This document shows positions 1 through 7,339 of a stretch of DNA of 13,654 nucleotides, piece after piece; the stretch's first letter is position 1, and every line of letters starts with the position of its first letter. The DNA comes from Clostridia bacterium (lineage in GTDB: Bacteria; Bacillota; Clostridia; Clostridiales; Clostridiaceae). The translations under genes were made by a program, and so were the position numbers. The notes under the pieces are model-generated. The model saw only the letters and a program-made list of their open reading frames with translations. It ran no database searches and was not told the origin of the DNA. The stretch lies in contig RZYZ01000036.1 of assembly GCA_009930125.1 (NCBI GenBank), positions 1 through 13,654 on the forward strand, given 5' to 3'.

Positions 1-766
1 ACTCACTGATCTTCTCGTAGCTTTCCTTGCCGTCTTCAGCGGTGCTGATCAGGCAGTACTGCAGGTGAATCTGTCCTTTGATTCTGTCGTTCTCCGTAAC
101 CTCCAGCAGTTCATCCACAAAGGGAAGATACTTCTTCGCTTCCTCATACCTTTCCATATATACAAGACAGGCCACCGTCATATAGGGAATCAGGAGTTTT
201 TCTTCCTGTGTGATGGAATCGGGAAGCGTGTAATAGTTACTCATCAGGAAGTTCAGAAACACCAAGGCATTCTCATATTCCGATGTGGCATGGAGATACT
301 TCGCCATGGTCATGCAGTAGAGATACTGGGTCTCGGCATTGACGATGTTGATATAGGTTCTGTAGAGATGGGAGATCTCCACATTCAGCTCTTCAATCTT
401 GCCCTTTTCGATGTAGTGATTGATGAGCTGGATTCTCGCCTGAAAGGTCTGCATCACAAGGCCATTCTGCTCCGTCACCTCAATAAGCCCTTTGATGTCC
501 TTCTCATAGTTCTTGGAGAACATATTCTCTGAAAGTTTCGTAAGCTCATCATTCACTTCCTGGATGATGTCTTTCTTGAGGCTTTCCTTTTCGATGCCCA
601 GTCTTTTGGCCACCAGGTCCAGCACCCACTCTTCCGCTGTCACCTTGTCGTTTTCGATGGTGGACATCTTCGATACGGAGATTTCCGAACCGCAGAGGGC
701 TTTCAGTGTCATGCCTTTCTGTACACGTGCTCTTCGTATTTTTTCACCAGTACTCAGTATTTCCAT
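1..766 (-). CDS. XRE-family HTH regulator with TPR-like C-terminal region, partial (3' end outside window)
   Basis: The first 255 codons are visible; the gene continues past the left edge. Residues about 5-60 form an XRE/HTH_3 DNA-binding domain (MTLKAL, then ISVSKMSTIEN as the recognition-helix region). From about residue 90 the protein is all-helical with TPR-like spacing of aromatic and alanine residues (for example the stretch YMERYEEAKKYLPF). The start is the ATG at 764-766, which shares its A with the TAA stop of the upstream regulator (TAATG) and has a GGAGGG ribosome binding site 7 bases ahead, so the two genes are very likely translationally coupled. Twelve of the first 24 residues are identical to that neighbour, which suggests an old tandem duplication. 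Proteins with this layout include the RRNPP peptide-sensing regulators, but I see no cognate peptide gene. The DNA target and ligand are unknown. Confidence 0.88.
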   Translation of the reverse strand, partial: MEILSTGEKIRRARVQKGMTLKALCGSEISVSKMSTIENDKVTAEEWVLDLVAKRLGIEKESLKKDIIQEVNDELTKLSENMFSKNYEKDIKGLIEVTEQNGLVMQTFQARIQLINHYIEKGKIEELNVEISHLYRTYINIVNAETQYLYCMTMAKYLHATSEYENALVFLNFLMSNYYTLPDSITQEEKLLIPYMTVACLVYMERYEEAKKYLPFVDELLEVTENDRIKGQIHLQYCLISTAEDGKESYEKISE

Positions 767-2061
767 TACTTGTCACCCTCCTCTTGGAGCATAATATTCA
801 TGGATTTCTCAAGCAGTTTATAGGAATCCACGTTCTTTCCTTTTTCCAGATAGAATTTTGCCATGAGGAGCATGATCTTGGACTCTTCTTCTTTCAGCTT
901 CTTCTCTCTGGCGATATTAAGCGCCAGGATGAGATTATTCACCGCACCGCGCATATTTTTAAACAGGGATTCCACCTTTGATTTCACAAGATACAGTTTG
1001 ATGTTTCCAAGAAAATCCTCTTCCAGAATCATGCGGTCCAGAAGATTCAAGGTCTCATAGGCATCTTCTTCTCTCTTCAGGTGTCCATAGCACTCCGCCA
1101 GATGCAGATTCACTTCCTTCAGCATCTCCTGATTCCTGTTGTATAGGACTTCGGATTTTCTGAAGTGGGTCACCGCTTCCTCGTACCGTTCAAAGTCTTC
1201 GTAGAGCTTACCCAGGGTCATCTCGATCTCAGCCATCTCCGACTCTTCTTCGCAGGTTCTGAAAATCTGCAGGGACATCTTCGCATATTTGGATGCCTCT
1301 TCGAAATTGCCTTCCATCTCATTCTTCTCCGCAAGTCTCGTGAGGAACTTTCCATAGGATCTCTTGTCTGACATGATTTCGAACTTCTCATTGGATTTTG
1401 CTGTATATTTCTTGCTCTTCTCCAGGTTTCCTACTTTCTTGTAGGCCACAGCCAGATAGAAGTAGACCTTGGCCAGCATGATTTCATCGGTGAGGATGCC
1501 TTCCACAAAGAGTGCTTCGGATTTATGGAAATAACTGATGGCCATAGGCAAGGATTCCTGCTCCATGCAGGTCTTGGCCACAAGCATGAAGTTGTCGATG
1601 TAAGCCCCTTTGTAGTTATGGGTGGAGTAGATCACATTACACTGGAACAGATAATCAAAAGCCTTGGTGAAGTTTCTTCTGCTGATCTCAAGCATGCCCT
1701 TCAGGTAAAGGTTCTTTGCTTTAGGCAGAATCAGATTATACTGATCGATGTAATGATCGCCTTTTTCTATGTACTTGGATGCTTTTTCAAATTCTCCGAT
1801 CCCAATGCTGATTTCAGCCATCTCACTGAAGTATTCGCAGATGCGGTCTGCCTGGGTATTCTCGGATTCCATGAAATATTCCACAGAAATATCCAGTGTT
1901 TCCGCCAGATAATCCAGAAGATCCATCGAAGGATTGGATTTGCTGGATTCCACAAGACTGATCTGTCCAGGGGTAACTCGATTCCCTGCCACATCTTTCA
2001 GCGTCATGTTTAATTCTTTTCGTCTTTTTTTGACCTTTTCGCCTAATGATAATACTTCCAT
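766..2061 (-). CDS. XRE-family HTH regulator with TPR repeats
   Basis: This 431-residue protein has an N-terminal XRE/HTH_3 domain (residues about 5-60; MTLKDVAGNRVTPGQISLVE carries the two helices of the motif). A long helical TPR array fills residues about 75-427; clear units include the stretches around 90-105, 174-184, 207-224, 250-268 and 290-306. The length and layout match HTH-TPR cytoplasmic regulators such as the RRNPP group (PlcR, NprR, Rgg relatives), in which the TPR groove binds a peptide or partner protein. The ATG start follows an AGGAGAGAGG ribosome binding site and lies about 34 bases after an extended -10 promoter. It is the first gene of a two-gene unit, its stop overlapping the start of a shorter paralogue. 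The regulator assignment is firm; the signal and regulon cannot be read from the sequence. Confidence 0.93.
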   Translation of the reverse strand: MEVLSLGEKVKKRRKELNMTLKDVAGNRVTPGQISLVESSKSNPSMDLLDYLAETLDISVEYFMESENTQADRICEYFSEMAEISIGIGEFEKASKYIEKGDHYIDQYNLILPKAKNLYLKGMLEISRRNFTKAFDYLFQCNVIYSTHNYKGAYIDNFMLVAKTCMEQESLPMAISYFHKSEALFVEGILTDEIMLAKVYFYLAVAYKKVGNLEKSKKYTAKSNEKFEIMSDKRSYGKFLTRLAEKNEMEGNFEEASKYAKMSLQIFRTCEEESEMAEIEMTLGKLYEDFERYEEAVTHFRKSEVLYNRNQEMLKEVNLHLAECYGHLKREEDAYETLNLLDRMILEEDFLGNIKLYLVKSKVESLFKNMRGAVNNLILALNIAREKKLKEEESKIMLLMAKFYLEKGKNVDSYKLLEKSMNIMLQEEGDK

Positions 2062-2094
2062 AAACCTCTCTCCTAAAGCATAATTAACATTTTT

Positions 2095-2103
2095 ATTATA
2101 GCA
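2095..2103 (-). promoter_or_regulatory. Extended -10 promoter for the HTH-TPR regulator pair
   Basis: Read on the minus strand this is TGC followed by TATAAT, a full extended -10 element, about 34 bases upstream of the ATG at 2061. No good -35 box sits 16-18 bases further up (the best is GTTATT), which fits the extended -10 type. The same TGCTAnAAT pattern precedes the DUF1232 and phosphofructokinase genes. Confidence 0.7.
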
Positions 2104-2113
2104 TATAATGTAG

Positions 2114-2131
2114 CTAGAATAACTCTAGAAT
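2114..2131. promoter_or_regulatory. Direct repeat in the spacer/-35 region (possible operator)
   Basis: CTAGAAT occurs at 2114-2120 and again at 2125-2131, an 11-bp period, so the two copies face the same side of the helix. They cover the spacer and -35 area of the regulator promoter. A tandem half-site this close to the polymerase footprint is where autoregulation by the HTH-TPR protein would be expected; that link is inference. Confidence 0.4.
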
Positions 2132-2198
2132 AGACTTTTCTGACAGATTTTTTAGCGATTTCTGCTCTAAACATGAGTACCAGTTAAGAAATCATCTG

Positions 2199-2234
2199 AA
2201 AAAACCCTATCCTAAAATGCTGAAGATTTAGGAT
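2199..2234 (-). terminator. Second hairpin with U-run downstream of rnhA
   Basis: A perfect 8-bp inverted repeat (ATCCTAAA at 2209-2216, TTTAGGAT at 2227-2234) with a 10-base loop is followed on the minus strand by AGGG and six T. The stem is AT-rich and the T-run starts 4 bases late, so it is a weaker terminator than the one at 2253-2294. It could be a backup terminator for rnhA. The rest of the gap 2062-2370 holds this hairpin, the other terminator and the regulator promoter; I see no gene. Confidence 0.45.
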
Positions 2235-2252
2235 CGAGTCACTTGAAACAGC

Positions 2253-2294
2253 GAAAAGAGAAGAATACTCAGTCCTTCCGAGCATCTTCTCTTT
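2253..2294 (-). terminator. Intrinsic terminator after rnhA
   Basis: A 10-bp stem pairs 2255-2264 with 2285-2294 (AAAGAGAAGA with TCTTCTCTTT), with an inner CTC/GAG pairing in the loop. On the minus strand it ends in TTTTC. It lies about 76 bases past the rnhA stop codon and separates rnhA from the regulator pair. Confidence 0.65.
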
Positions 2295-2370
2295 CTTTGC
2301 TTGCATATATTTTTCTGTGAAATCTTTAATTCAGAGGAACTTTATGAATGCAAGTTCATGAAGAAGATCC

Positions 2371-3021
2371 TCATTTCAGGAAAGCTTCCTTGGCCAGTTC
2401 ATCAGCCCGGTCATTATACCGGTCTCCGCTATGGCCTTTCACTTTGCGGAACTTCACAGTGAGATCCTCCTTCATGGACTGATAGAATTCATGGTAGCCA
2501 CGGGTCAGATCATTGTTTCTCTTCCAGGTGCCCAGGGCCCAGCTTTCGATCCCCTGATAATCAAAGTACAGCACGAGATTTCTGTAGCCCTTTTCTCTGG
2601 CGTAGGTCATGGCCTTCATGGCCCCCAGGACTTCTCCAGCCACATTTCTCATGGAGCTGTACTCCCCCTTCTGCGCTTCACATTCCGAATAGACCTCTTC
2701 TCCCTTATGGACCACCACCAGTCCATAGGCATATCTTTTCGTGGACAGCTCATAGCTTCCATCCACGTAGATGATCACCTGGTCCTCCTGATGCGCTTCC
2801 TCATGCGCTGCCCGCACGGGTTCTTCCTTTTTCACTACTTTCTTCTCCTCTGGAAGATCTTCTCCGTGCAGCTGTATGAAGGAAAGGGCTTCTTCTCTTG
2901 TGGGGAAGCTCTTATATCGTACGCCTTTTGCACCAGTCACTTCTTTCTTGCACTGATTCCAGGTTTCTAGAATCATCGGTTTTTTTGAGTGCCCGTCCAG
3001 CACCGCATAAAATTTACCCAA
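2371..3021 (-). CDS. rnhA: Ribonuclease HI with N-terminal viroplasmin-like domain
   Basis: This enzyme cleaves the RNA strand of RNA-DNA hybrids in the cytoplasm during replication and R-loop removal. The 216-residue protein has two parts. Residues 1-50 (KFYAVLDGHSKKPMI, then FPTREEALSFI) match the caulimovirus viroplasmin-like, hybrid-binding domain also found at the N-terminus of eukaryotic RNase H1. After a charged linker (about 53-80), residues 82-216 are the RNase H fold with acidic catalytic residues D87 (YVDGS), E130 (AGE), D154 (YFD) and D207 (RADELA), plus the active-site loop histidine H197 (KGHSGD). The start codon is TTG at 3019-3021: it has an AAGGAG ribosome binding site 8 bases upstream and begins exactly at the conserved domain. 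It is transcribed alone or by readthrough from the DUF1232 gene; no clear promoter of its own is visible. Its ribosome binding site can pair with part of the preceding terminator. Confidence 0.95.
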   Translation of the reverse strand: MGKFYAVLDGHSKKPMILETWNQCKKEVTGAKGVRYKSFPTREEALSFIQLHGEDLPEEKKVVKKEEPVRAAHEEAHQEDQVIIYVDGSYELSTKRYAYGLVVVHKGEEVYSECEAQKGEYSSMRNVAGEVLGAMKAMTYAREKGYRNLVLYFDYQGIESWALGTWKRNNDLTRGYHEFYQSMKEDLTVKFRKVKGHSGDRYNDRADELAKEAFLK

Positions 3022-3037
3022 GCTGAAAACTCCTTAC

Positions 3038-3062
3038 AAAAAGGAGCAGTTACGCTCCTTTT
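3038..3062 (-). terminator. Intrinsic terminator after the DUF1232 gene
   Basis: A perfect 9-bp stem (AAAAGGAGC at 3039-3047 with GCTCCTTTT at 3054-3062) and a 6-base loop is followed on the minus strand by a run of five T. It lies about 80 bases past the stop at 3143 and immediately before the rnhA ribosome binding site. Confidence 0.8.
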
Positions 3063-3142
3063 CTCTTTTCTTTACTTCTTATTTCATTTCATGAATCTGC
3101 CGGTCTTTCTCCAGCTAAGCTGTTTTCCCGTCATCTGGGGCT

Positions 3143-4237
3143 CTATTTCAGAGCTGGCTCGAAGATGGGGTCCAGGTCCACAGGTTTCACTTCCTCATCG
3201 GGGATCAGGTAGGCTTCATCGGACAGATAGGATTTTCTTCTCTTCTCCAGATTCTCATCAATAAGGCCATAGACCTGATTCAGCGTCTTGGCTGGCGTGA
3301 AGTTTACGATCTTCTGGATGTTGTCCTGAACAAGCTTCAATGTGGCCAGCTCTCCCTGCCAGTGCTGCACGAGAATGGGCACCGGAATCTTGTTGAGAAT
3401 ATAGCTGGAACCGAAGAACAGAATGGTCAGGTCGTCCATCTTGCCGAGAAGCGGCACCTTGCTTGGTATGATGTCGGCAGGAACCAGAGGATAGCCGAAG
3501 GTGAAGGCGATGAGGGCCTTGTCTCGTTTCGCCACCCGCTTGTCCTTCATGAGTCGTAGGGCCAGAGCATACATATCCGGCAGGATGAAGGCATATTTCG
3601 CCAGGTTCTTCTTATCATAGGGCACCTTCTCCAGTAGCTTGTATCGGAAATCCGTATAGGAATCTTCCGTACGGTCCATGAGGCCCAGCTTTCTGTTGAA
3701 CTCGGCAAGCTTTCTTTCCTCTTCTTCTCTTTTGATTCTCTCTTCTTCTTCCTGGTCCTTGCTGGCTTCTTCCTGCATGGCATCGATGTCGGCTTCAATG
3801 CCTTTCAGCCTCAGGGATAGAATCCCGTTCTCCATGAGAAAATGCTCCACCTCCAGATGCACATGGGGCACCTGCTGAAGCGCTTCGTCGATATTCACGG
3901 ACAAGGCTTTGTTTTCATAGGTGAGGCCCATTTCGGAAGCTTTCTTGGCTGCCGTCTTGGACGCAATGTTCAGAATGAACTTGGGGATCCCCACCTTCAG
4001 CACTTTGATGCGCTCGATCTTTAAGGTCAGAATGTTATTGAACACACTGAGGATTCTCACCTTCGCCAGGAAGGGAATGCTGATGATCTTCTTGAAGCTG
4101 CCCTCGATCTGGATGAAATTATCTTCCAGTTTCACGTCTTTGAATGTAAGTTCCGGCACTTTGGTTTCCACCAGAGTTTTCAGATCATACATGATGTCTT
4201 CCGCACTTAACGTTGTGGTAACGGATGTCACTCTCAT
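3143..4237 (-). CDS. DUF1232 (YkvA-type) domain protein with long N-terminal region
   Basis: This is a 364-residue protein of unknown function. Residues about 233-275 match the DUF1232/YkvA family (KRVAKRDKALIAF, then YPLVPADIIPSKVPLLGKMDDL, in which the proline-aspartate-isoleucine-proline core and the DD pair are the family hallmarks). Residues 1-150 look like an alpha/beta domain I do not recognise. Residues about 155-183 are a highly charged Glu/Lys/Arg helix, probably a coiled coil. The C-terminus is acidic and proline-containing. I chose the ATG at 4235-4237 because AAAGGAG lies 8 bases upstream; a longer in-frame reading to 4342 would cross the promoter and has no ribosome binding site. 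DUF1232 proteins are usually near 100-150 residues, so the N-terminal extension is unusual. It follows the rhomboid gene on the same strand but has its own promoter. Confidence 0.85.
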   Translation of the reverse strand: MRVTSVTTTLSAEDIMYDLKTLVETKVPELTFKDVKLEDNFIQIEGSFKKIISIPFLAKVRILSVFNNILTLKIERIKVLKVGIPKFILNIASKTAAKKASEMGLTYENKALSVNIDEALQQVPHVHLEVEHFLMENGILSLRLKGIEADIDAMQEEASKDQEEEERIKREEEERKLAEFNRKLGLMDRTEDSYTDFRYKLLEKVPYDKKNLAKYAFILPDMYALALRLMKDKRVAKRDKALIAFTFGYPLVPADIIPSKVPLLGKMDDLTILFFGSSYILNKIPVPILVQHWQGELATLKLVQDNIQKIVNFTPAKTLNQVYGLIDENLEKRRKSYLSDEAYLIPDEEVKPVDLDPIFEPALK

Positions 4238-4292
4238 AAATTTATCTCCTTTCAATGTTTCTTGAAAGCTTTTACGCATAATATATAACATT

Positions 4293-4301
4293 ATTATAGC
4301 A
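4293..4301 (-). promoter_or_regulatory. Extended -10 promoter for the DUF1232 gene
   Basis: The minus strand reads TGC-TATAAT here, 55 bases upstream of the ATG at 4237. No -35 box of quality is present at 16-18 bases. This matches the element before the HTH-TPR regulator pair. Confidence 0.65.
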
Positions 4302-4328
4302 AGTTCTTTCTTCCTTATGAGGAACTCT

Positions 4329-4360
4329 TTGAAATATTTCAATTAACTTAACATTTCAAA
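4329..4360. promoter_or_regulatory. Perfect 14-bp palindrome plus extra half-site upstream of the DUF1232 promoter
   Basis: TTGAAATATTTCAA at 4329-4342 is a perfect 14-bp palindrome. A further half-site, ATTTCAAA, lies at 4353-4360. The palindrome centre is about 49 bp upstream of the predicted transcription start (near 4286), a spacing typical of activator sites at promoters that lack a -35 box. The candidate protein is unknown. Confidence 0.45.
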
Positions 4361-4370
4361 GCCCCCGTCT

Positions 4371-5333
4371 TCATCCTTTCTTCCTGAAACCTGAAGTGAA
4401 TAGAAGAATCGCAAGCGTCACGGCAATGCCCCCCAGAAGACCCCCGATGTGGCCGAAATTATCGATGTTGCTGGAGGAGAATCCCGAGAAGAGATTGATG
4501 GCCAGGACGATGAGGATTCTGGAAAACATGGATTTCATGGATTTCTTCTTGCCGAAGAGGGTGATGACAAGGATGGCGCCCAAGAGACCGAATATGGCGC
4601 CGGATGCTCCCACCGCCACATTGGGCGTATAGAGATAGCTGAGAAGCCCTCCTGTTATGGCAGAAAAAGAGTAGATCCCAAGCATCTTCCATTTCCCCAT
4701 GAACTCCTCCACGATCCTGCCCAGAGCAAACAGGGCATACATGTTGAAGAGCACATGCATGAAATCCGCATGAAGGAAAGCGGAAGTGAAAAGCCTGTAG
4801 TACTCCCCGGCCTGAATCAGCTCATTGACCTTGGCACCATACCGGATCAGGACAAAGATATCGATATCCAGTCCTCCTGACTTCAATGCCGTGAAGGTAT
4901 AGATCACAATATTCAGGACCATGAGGGTGAAGGTCACTGCCATGGAACGGAGTGTCATCTTCTGGTTCACCACCGCTTTTCGGGACAGCACCGATCTTGT
5001 GACATCGTCGTGACCGTAGAACTTTCCTTCCTCATCCACATAGACCTCGGAATAGTTCGGAAGCTTCTCCTTCAGTGGTGCAGGATGTCCCCCCGTGAAG
5101 ACGATGTTCACCACATAAGCCGGAATACTGTTCATTCTTGCATGATTCATGAAGGCCAGAAGATTTTCATCTTCCTTTCCAAGGGTGGAAAAGATCACGG
5201 CTAAAAACCCATTCTTGATGGGTGTGTACAGATAGAAGTTCAGGTCCTCTTCAATGGAATGAAACTCCTCCAGAAAAAAACCTTTCTCATCGATGAGAAG
5301 ATTCATGGTCTCCCGAATCACTTTGTTTATCAT
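4371..5333 (-). CDS. Rhomboid-family intramembrane serine protease
   Basis: Rhomboids cut transmembrane proteins inside the membrane with a Ser-His dyad. In this 320-residue protein the soluble N-terminal part (1-125) is an alpha/beta region, and residues 130-313 carry the rhomboid core with about six hydrophobic helices. The conserved HxxxxHxxxN is at H188, H193 and N197, the catalytic serine is S244 in GASGAIFG, and the catalytic histidine is H295 in FGHIGGLLGG; all key residues are present, so it should be active. The start is the ATG at 5331-5333, with GGGAGG 5 bases upstream; an in-frame ATG five codons earlier precedes that site and was rejected. A strong terminator separates it from pepF upstream, so it needs its own promoter; TAAAAT around 5364-5369 is a weak candidate. 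No intrinsic terminator is visible before the DUF1232 gene, so some co-transcription is possible. The substrate is unknown. Confidence 0.93.
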   Translation of the reverse strand: MINKVIRETMNLLIDEKGFFLEEFHSIEEDLNFYLYTPIKNGFLAVIFSTLGKEDENLLAFMNHARMNSIPAYVVNIVFTGGHPAPLKEKLPNYSEVYVDEEGKFYGHDDVTRSVLSRKAVVNQKMTLRSMAVTFTLMVLNIVIYTFTALKSGGLDIDIFVLIRYGAKVNELIQAGEYYRLFTSAFLHADFMHVLFNMYALFALGRIVEEFMGKWKMLGIYSFSAITGGLLSYLYTPNVAVGASGAIFGLLGAILVITLFGKKKSMKSMFSRILIVLAINLFSGFSSSNIDNFGHIGGLLGGIAVTLAILLFTSGFRKKG

Positions 5334-5389
5334 AGCTGCCTCCCGCATTGGTAACTTACTCTGATTTTACATTAAATAATGGAACTAGG

Positions 5390-5418
5390 AAAGAAGAAGA
5401 CCCTCGAAAGGGTCTTCT
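5390..5418 (-). terminator. Intrinsic terminator after pepF
   Basis: A perfect 10-bp stem pairs 5395-5404 with 5409-5418; the minus-strand loop is the stable tetraloop TTCG, followed by TTCTTTCC. It begins 10 bases after the pepF stop codon and isolates the rhomboid gene. Confidence 0.88.
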
Positions 5419-5427
5419 CAGCATCTT

Positions 5428-7227
5428 CTATCTGTTTTGGATATATTCCTCCAGCATGTCCAGAAGTTCATTGAACCTTCTGATGGTGGCTTCCAATGGA
5501 GCTTTACTCGTCATATCCACGCCTGCAGTCTGCAGCGTCTCCACGGGATAATCGCTTCCTCCCGTCTTCAGGAATCCGGTGAAGCGCTTCACCGCTTCCT
5601 CGCCTTCCTTAAGGATGCTTTCCGCAAATGCACTGGCTGCAGCATAGCCGGTGGCGTACTGATACACATAGAAATCACGATAGAAATGAGGAATTCTCGC
5701 CCATTCCACTTCGATTTCCTTGTCTATGACGATGTCTTCTCCGAAATACTTTCTGTTGAGATCCAGCCACAGGGCACTGAAGTCTTCCCCTGTCATAGGT
5801 GTACCCTTCTGTATGGTTTCGTGGGTGATCTTCTCGAATTCCGCGAACATCAGCTGTCTGAACACAGTGGTTCGGATCTGCTCCAGTTCCTGATTCACAA
5901 GGTAAAGCTTCTTCACCGGATCCGTCTCGTTTTCAATCTGATGATGGATCAGGAGCTTTTCATTGGTGGTGGATGCCACTTCTGCCACAAACAGTGTATA
6001 GTCTCCATAGATGAACGGCTGATGCTTTCTGGAATAGTAGGAATGAATGGAGTGACCCATTTCATGAACCAGTGTGGATACATCTCTCAGCTTGTCATGA
6101 TAGTTCAAAAGGATATAAGGCTCTGTATCATAAGCGCCTGAAGAGTACGCTCCGCTTCTCTTGCCTTTGTTTTCATAGATGTCGATCCATCCGTTTTCCA
6201 CGCCGCTTCTGAAGATGGAAAGATACTCTTCGCCCATGGGCTTCAAGCCTTCCAGTGCAAGCTTCACGCCTTCATCAAAGGAGATCTTCTCTTCCGGCAC
6301 ATCGATGATGGGCACATAGAGGTCATACATATGGATCTCGTCCAGATTCAGAAGCCTCTTCTTGATGTCCACGTAGCGGTGCAGCGCGCCCACTCCTTCA
6401 CTGATGGTTTCCAGGGAATTGTCATAGACTTCCACCGGAATGTTGTTGGGGCTTAAGGAAGCCTCGATGGGTCCATTATAGTTTCTCAGCTTCGCCTTCA
6501 GGTTGAAGGTCTTCATGTTGGAGGAAAGCATGGTTCCGATGGAATTCTTGTACTTTCCGTAGGTGCCGAAGAGCTCCTTGAAGGCATTTTCTCTCAGGGT
6601 TCTGTCCTTACTGATGATGTAGTTGGAGTAGCTTCCTTCGGTCATGGGATGCATGTTGCCTTCCCCGTCTTCCACATCGCTGAAAGTCATGTCCGCATTG
6701 GTGAAGATGGAGAAGATGTCATCGGGTGCATTGAGAGAGTCTGAAAGGGTCGCCAGAAGCTCCTCTTTCTCCTTGCTCAGCACATGGGGCTTTTCCTTCA
6801 CGATGGACTCGATGTAGAATCTGTATCCCGAAAGATCCTCATCTTCCAGGTAGCTCTTAATGGTCTCATCGCTTAAGGAAAGAAGCTCCGGTACAAAGTA
6901 GCTGGCCATGGCGCTGTATTCCGCCACATACTGGGCGATCTTCGACATGATGACCTGCTGCTTCGTATTGCCTGTATCCTCATCATTTTTCATATGGGCA
7001 TAGACATACAGCTTTTCCACGGTTCTCGTATACTTCTCATAATCCTTGAGATAGGCAAGAAGGCTTTCCTTCTCATGAAGCTTGTCCTTGTAATTTACCA
7101 GAACCGTCGCTTCCTTTTTGACCCTTTCCAGTTCCTTTTCAAACTCTTCATTGGATGCATAGATATCGTGAATTCTCCACTGATACTTTGCATCTATCTC
7201 GTTTCTCAGTTTCACTTTTTCGCTCAT
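5428..7227 (-). CDS. pepF: Oligoendopeptidase F, M3 zinc metallopeptidase
   Basis: PepF is a cytoplasmic zinc endopeptidase that trims short peptides, roughly 7 to 17 residues in studied members. This protein has 599 residues, the usual length of the family. The zinc site is HEMGH at residues 388-392 with the third ligand E416 in VAEVASTTNE. Other family hallmarks are the N-terminal helical domain, the conserved DTEPYILLNY stretch just before the zinc motif, and the C-terminal YQYATGYAAA motif. I chose the ATG at 7225-7227 because GGAGG lies 5 bases upstream; an ATG four codons earlier overlaps that site. It has a good promoter and a strong terminator, so it is a single-gene unit. A role in peptide nutrition or in turnover of signal or leader peptides is possible; only the peptidase activity is supported by the sequence. 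Confidence 0.97.
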   Translation of the reverse strand: MSEKVKLRNEIDAKYQWRIHDIYASNEEFEKELERVKKEATVLVNYKDKLHEKESLLAYLKDYEKYTRTVEKLYVYAHMKNDEDTGNTKQQVIMSKIAQYVAEYSAMASYFVPELLSLSDETIKSYLEDEDLSGYRFYIESIVKEKPHVLSKEKEELLATLSDSLNAPDDIFSIFTNADMTFSDVEDGEGNMHPMTEGSYSNYIISKDRTLRENAFKELFGTYGKYKNSIGTMLSSNMKTFNLKAKLRNYNGPIEASLSPNNIPVEVYDNSLETISEGVGALHRYVDIKKRLLNLDEIHMYDLYVPIIDVPEEKISFDEGVKLALEGLKPMGEEYLSIFRSGVENGWIDIYENKGKRSGAYSSGAYDTEPYILLNYHDKLRDVSTLVHEMGHSIHSYYSRKHQPFIYGDYTLFVAEVASTTNEKLLIHHQIENETDPVKKLYLVNQELEQIRTTVFRQLMFAEFEKITHETIQKGTPMTGEDFSALWLDLNRKYFGEDIVIDKEIEVEWARIPHFYRDFYVYQYATGYAAASAFAESILKEGEEAVKRFTGFLKTGGSDYPVETLQTAGVDMTSKAPLEATIRRFNELLDMLEEYIQNR

Positions 7228-7260
7228 AGATACCTCCATAATATTTTAATAGCTCCCTTC

Positions 7261-7288
7261 ATTATACGGCATGGAATGGCACTTTCAA
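7261..7288 (-). promoter_or_regulatory. Promoter for pepF
   Basis: On the minus strand TTGAAA, 16 bases, then TATAAT. This is a near-consensus housekeeping sigma promoter and places the transcription start about 25-30 bases before the pepF ribosome binding site. Confidence 0.75.
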
Positions 7289-7339
7289 AGGAAAAGCAAG
7301 GTTCTTCTATGCTTTTGCCTGAAGATTCTGTACTACCTG

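Noticed and set aside
2342..2374. Ten-codon open frame (MRIFFMNLHS) whose ATG overlaps the rnhA stop
   Set aside because: Too short to support without expression data; considered as a possible signal peptide for the HTH-TPR regulators, but it has no secretion signal and lies before the rnhA terminator rather than in the regulator unit.
3143..4342. Longer N-terminal start for the DUF1232 protein
   Set aside because: The extra 35 codons cover the -10 promoter element and part of the palindrome, and a good ribosome binding site precedes the internal ATG at 4237.
5437..6141. Plus-strand open frame of 234 codons opposite pepF
   Set aside because: Antisense to the zinc-site half of pepF; composition is that of a reverse-complement shadow, with no start signal.
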